Positions 14,068-15,903 of a DNA stretch of 15,903 nt are shown one piece after another. The stretch lies in the NCBI GenBank assembly GCA_002502245.1, contig DAPW01000009.1, positions 1-15,903 on the forward strand. The letters are read 5' to 3'. Made by a program: the position numbers and the translations under genes. The notes beneath the pieces are model-generated. The model saw only the letters and a program-made list of their open reading frames with translations. It searched no databases and had not been told where the DNA came from. Within the stretch, counting starts at the first letter, position 1. Every line of letters starts with the position of its first letter. This DNA comes from Methanoregula sp. UBA154. GTDB taxonomy: Archaea; Halobacteriota; Methanomicrobia; Methanomicrobiales; Methanospirillaceae.

Positions 14068-14220
14068 CTAAAAAAAATCGCTCCCTGCCAATGATCCGGC
14101 ATATTCCGGGAAATAATTCCATTCGTCATCTTGCCCGACGAAGTGCTCCAGTTCCTTACGCGTGAACGCCCGCTGTCCGGGCGGCAGATGCTTCGTGAAA
14201 AAAATTCCCGGGTTGATCCA
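14068..14220 (-). other. Open stretch in frame after the lipoprotein stop codon
   Basis: Directly after the TGA of the 14221 lipoprotein, the same frame stays open for 50 codons to a TAG at 14068. It reads WINPGIFFTKHLPPGQRAFT then RKELEHFVGQDDEWNYFPEY and AGSLAGSDFF. It lacks its own start and looks more protein-like than the competing frame that starts at 14228. The second lipoprotein copy has only WINPV then a stop, so this is probably an unrelated decayed C-terminus at the duplication border. Confidence 0.3.
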
Positions 14221-15039
14221 TCATACAAATGTGTTCAACGCCGGATCAAAGTAAAATCCCCGTCCTGTGGTCAGGGTTCCGTTGATGAGATACCATCCCT
14301 GACGTTCACCGGAGAACCTGCCGGAAAACCTGTCTGAGTATTCATTCGTGACCGAGCGTTCAGATTCCTGCAGCCAGGAATTACTGGATTCAACCCGTGA
14401 TGTTATCGATAATTCTGAACCTTCGGGGCCACGATACTCCGCATAGACCGGAATAGTATACGAGATCTCAAGGGGATAATGATAAATCCACATATAATCA
14501 GAACGGGTTGGAGGATCGGGCAACCTGGTGGTCAGGTTGGTTTTTGGGAGGAAAACCGACTCGTTCCCCAGGGGATCCCGGGTCTGCACAGCATAATACG
14601 AATATTTGGGTCTCCTGATATAATCCCCGACGTTGAATGCATAGAATACATTGCGAGGAAGGAAATCGGCCTGTACCTCTAACAACCAGCTGTTGTTTAC
14701 CTTGATCACATTCAATGAAAAACCGGGTTCCGGTGAAACTTCTGCTCCTCTCTTCTCTATTTTGTAATATCCTTTTTTGAGGATGGAGCTGTTCATCCGG
14801 AGATTTCCGATTATGGGCATCTTATCCCTCACCGGACACGGAATAAGCATGGTAACATTCGAGAGCGACTGGTTTGAGCTGAAAGAGACTTCATATTGAT
14901 AATTGCTGCCGAAAGAATCAGGGTATAAATCTGAGCTATAACCATCAAAGAAGAGGCATCCGGAAAAAAATACAAGGGACATGAATACAATAAGACAGTA
15001 AATTTCTTTTTTGATCTGGAATATTTGGGATAGTTCCAT
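14221..15039 (-). CDS. Predicted surface lipoprotein, tandem copy 1
   Basis: A 272-residue protein with an N-terminal export signal: KK at 10-11, a hydrophobic stretch to residue 26, and lipobox FFSGC with Cys28. It is therefore probably lipid-anchored on the outer face of the membrane. The mature part is beta-rich with no recognised family. It carries seven N-x-S/T sequons (Asn56, 61, 83, 115, 159, 168, 253), suggesting N-glycosylation as in archaeal surface proteins. Cys68 is the one other notable Cys and is not shared by copy 2. A strong TATA-like box at 15069-15079 lies about 30-42 bases before the ATG at 15039 and there is no ribosome binding site, so a leader of roughly 10 bases or less is expected. 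Function unknown; being duplicated in tandem suggests a surface role under variation. Confidence 0.8.
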   Translation of the reverse strand: MELSQIFQIKKEIYCLIVFMSLVFFSGCLFFDGYSSDLYPDSFGSNYQYEVSFSSNQSLSNVTMLIPCPVRDKMPIIGNLRMNSSILKKGYYKIEKRGAEVSPEPGFSLNVIKVNNSWLLEVQADFLPRNVFYAFNVGDYIRRPKYSYYAVQTRDPLGNESVFLPKTNLTTRLPDPPTRSDYMWIYHYPLEISYTIPVYAEYRGPEGSELSITSRVESSNSWLQESERSVTNEYSDRFSGRFSGERQGWYLINGTLTTGRGFYFDPALNTFV

Positions 15040-15068
15040 ACGATTTATCGTGACTCAGTGATGATTTA

Positions 15069-15079
15069 TTTTATATAAA
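15069..15079 (-). promoter_or_regulatory. TATA-like box of lipoprotein copy 1
   Basis: On the minus strand this is TTTATATAAAA, nearly the archaeal consensus. It places transcription start around 15049, some 10 bases before the ATG. Confidence 0.6.
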
Positions 15080-15142
15080 TAGACTCGTTACTCAGTTTTT
15101 TAAAGACTAAATGCCCCCGGGGAATTACACCGGGTTGATCCA

Positions 15143-15903
15143 TCATACAAATGTGTTCAACGCCGGATCAAAGTAAAATCCCTGTCCTGTGGTCAGGGTT
15201 CCGTTGACGAGATACCATCCGGGACGTTCACCGGAGAACCTGCCATAAAATCTGTCTGAATATTCATTCATGACCGAGCGTTCAGATTCCTGCAACCAGG
15301 AATTACTGGATTCAACCCGTGATGTTATCGATAATTCTGAACCTTCGGGGCCACGATACTCCGCATAGACCGGAATAGTATACGAGATCTCAAGGGGATT
15401 ATGATAAATCCACATATACCTTGAATGGGTCAGAGAATCAGGCAACCTGGTGGTCAGGTTGGTTTTTGGGAGGAAAACCGACTCGTTCCCCAGGGGATCC
15501 CGGGTCTGCACAGCATAATACGAATATTTTGGTCTTTTGATATAGTCCCCGATACTGAATGCATATGATACATTGGGAGGAAGGAAATCGGCCTGTACCT
15601 CTAACAACCAGCTGTTGTTTACCTTGATCACATTGAATGAAAAATTGGGTTCCGGTGAAACTTCTGCTCCTCTTTGCTCAATTTTGTAATATCCTTTTTT
15701 GAGGATGGAGCTGTTGATCCGGTGATTTCCAATAACGGGCATCTCATCCCGGACCGGAACCGGAATGAGCATTGTCACATTCGAGAGCATCTGATTGGAA
15801 CGGAATGATAATTTATAATCATAATTACTACCGAAAGAATCAGGATATAAATCTGAGTCATAGCCATTAAAGAAAAGGCATCCGGAAAAAAATACAAGGG
15901 ACA
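15143..15903 (-). CDS. Predicted surface lipoprotein, tandem copy 2 (5' end outside window)
   Basis: This gene runs off the right edge. The visible frame begins SLVFFSGCLFFNGYDSDLYP, so the lipobox Cys is included and only about the first 20 codons are missing. The internal ATG near 15790 is not the start. It is closely similar to copy 1: the sections around GYYKIE, YSYYAVQTRDPLGNE and the C-terminal 70 residues are nearly identical, while residues near the N-terminus and at PVPVRDEMPVIGNHRIN differ more. The sequons are largely conserved, with one extra (NVS). Copy 1's promoter lies in the 103-base spacer between the genes, so copy 1 can be transcribed on its own. Function unknown. Confidence 0.82.
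   Translation of the reverse strand, partial: SLVFFSGCLFFNGYDSDLYPDSFGSNYDYKLSFRSNQMLSNVTMLIPVPVRDEMPVIGNHRINSSILKKGYYKIEQRGAEVSPEPNFSFNVIKVNNSWLLEVQADFLPPNVSYAFSIGDYIKRPKYSYYAVQTRDPLGNESVFLPKTNLTTRLPDSLTHSRYMWIYHNPLEISYTIPVYAEYRGPEGSELSITSRVESSNSWLQESERSVMNEYSDRFYGRFSGERPGWYLVNGTLTTGQGFYFDPALNTFV

Larger units (their letters stand above)
14207..15903 (-). repeat. Tandem direct duplication of a lipoprotein gene
   Basis: Bases 14207-14981 and 15129-15903 align with a constant offset of 922 and no net insertion or deletion up to the window edge. Differences are scattered substitutions, more frequent towards the gene's 5' half. Each unit contains one lipoprotein gene and about 12 shared bases after the stop. 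Confidence 0.85.

Noticed and set aside
14207..14223. TGA of the lipoprotein read as selenocysteine or programmed readthrough
   Set aside because: No selenocysteine-type insertion element was seen, the second copy stops five codons later, and the protein is already complete at the TGA.
14043..14228. 61-codon minus-strand frame starting MYDGSTREFF
   Set aside because: It starts inside the lipoprotein stop region, is Ser/Arg-rich, and the neighbouring frame over the same bases is more protein-like.

Overview
The window looks like a chromosome segment of a methanogenic euryarchaeon of the Methanoregula/Methanomicrobiales kind. This is an inference. It rests on A/T-rich TATA-like boxes about 25-30 bases before starts, several leaderless or near-leaderless starts mixed with GGAG-type ribosome binding sites, a moderately high G+C content, a sequon-rich lipoprotein pair, and families common in these archaea (GYD domain, dodecin, AAA-14/DUF4143 ATPase). 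No rRNA, tRNA or CRISPR array was seen.

Layout, left to right. Bases 3-122 are the tail of an IS256-type transposase. A gene-poor G+C-rich stretch leads to a two-gene unit (557-3382): a small excisionase-like HTH protein and a large VIT/von Willebrand A protein, preceded by three 10-base direct repeats. A GYD-domain protein follows (3882-4172), then a voltage-sensor ion channel whose K+ selectivity filter is replaced (4480-5394). The next block is on the minus strand: an AAA ATPase with paired palindromes at its promoter (5778-7043), a dodecin (7237-7470), an RNase III-fold protein (8077-8604) and a P-loop kinase-like protein (8714-9241). A roughly 100-base dispersed repeat flanks this block at 5389 and 7804.

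From 9338 to about 11850 the minus strand is a zone of gene decay around one intact gene. It holds a YhcG/DUF1016 nuclease broken by two homopolymer frameshifts, a remnant of a RecB/UvrD-type nuclease domain, a remnant of an ADP-ribosylglycohydrolase N-terminus, an intact SpoT/MESH1-like HD hydrolase (11124-11684), and a fragment matching part of the AAA ATPase at 5778-7043.

A compact two-gene minus-strand unit follows (11859-13810): an endonuclease/exonuclease/phosphatase-fold protein with a long insertion, and a small unrecognised protein with a C-terminal coiled coil. The window closes with a direct tandem duplication (unit 922 bases, no net indel) of a lipoprotein gene. The second copy runs off the right edge.

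No single multi-gene defence or metabolic system covers the window. The strongest unusual signals are the altered channel filter, the operator-like repeats before the HTH-VWA unit and the ATPase, the dispersed repeat that supplies the channel stop codon, and the mosaic of gene remnants.
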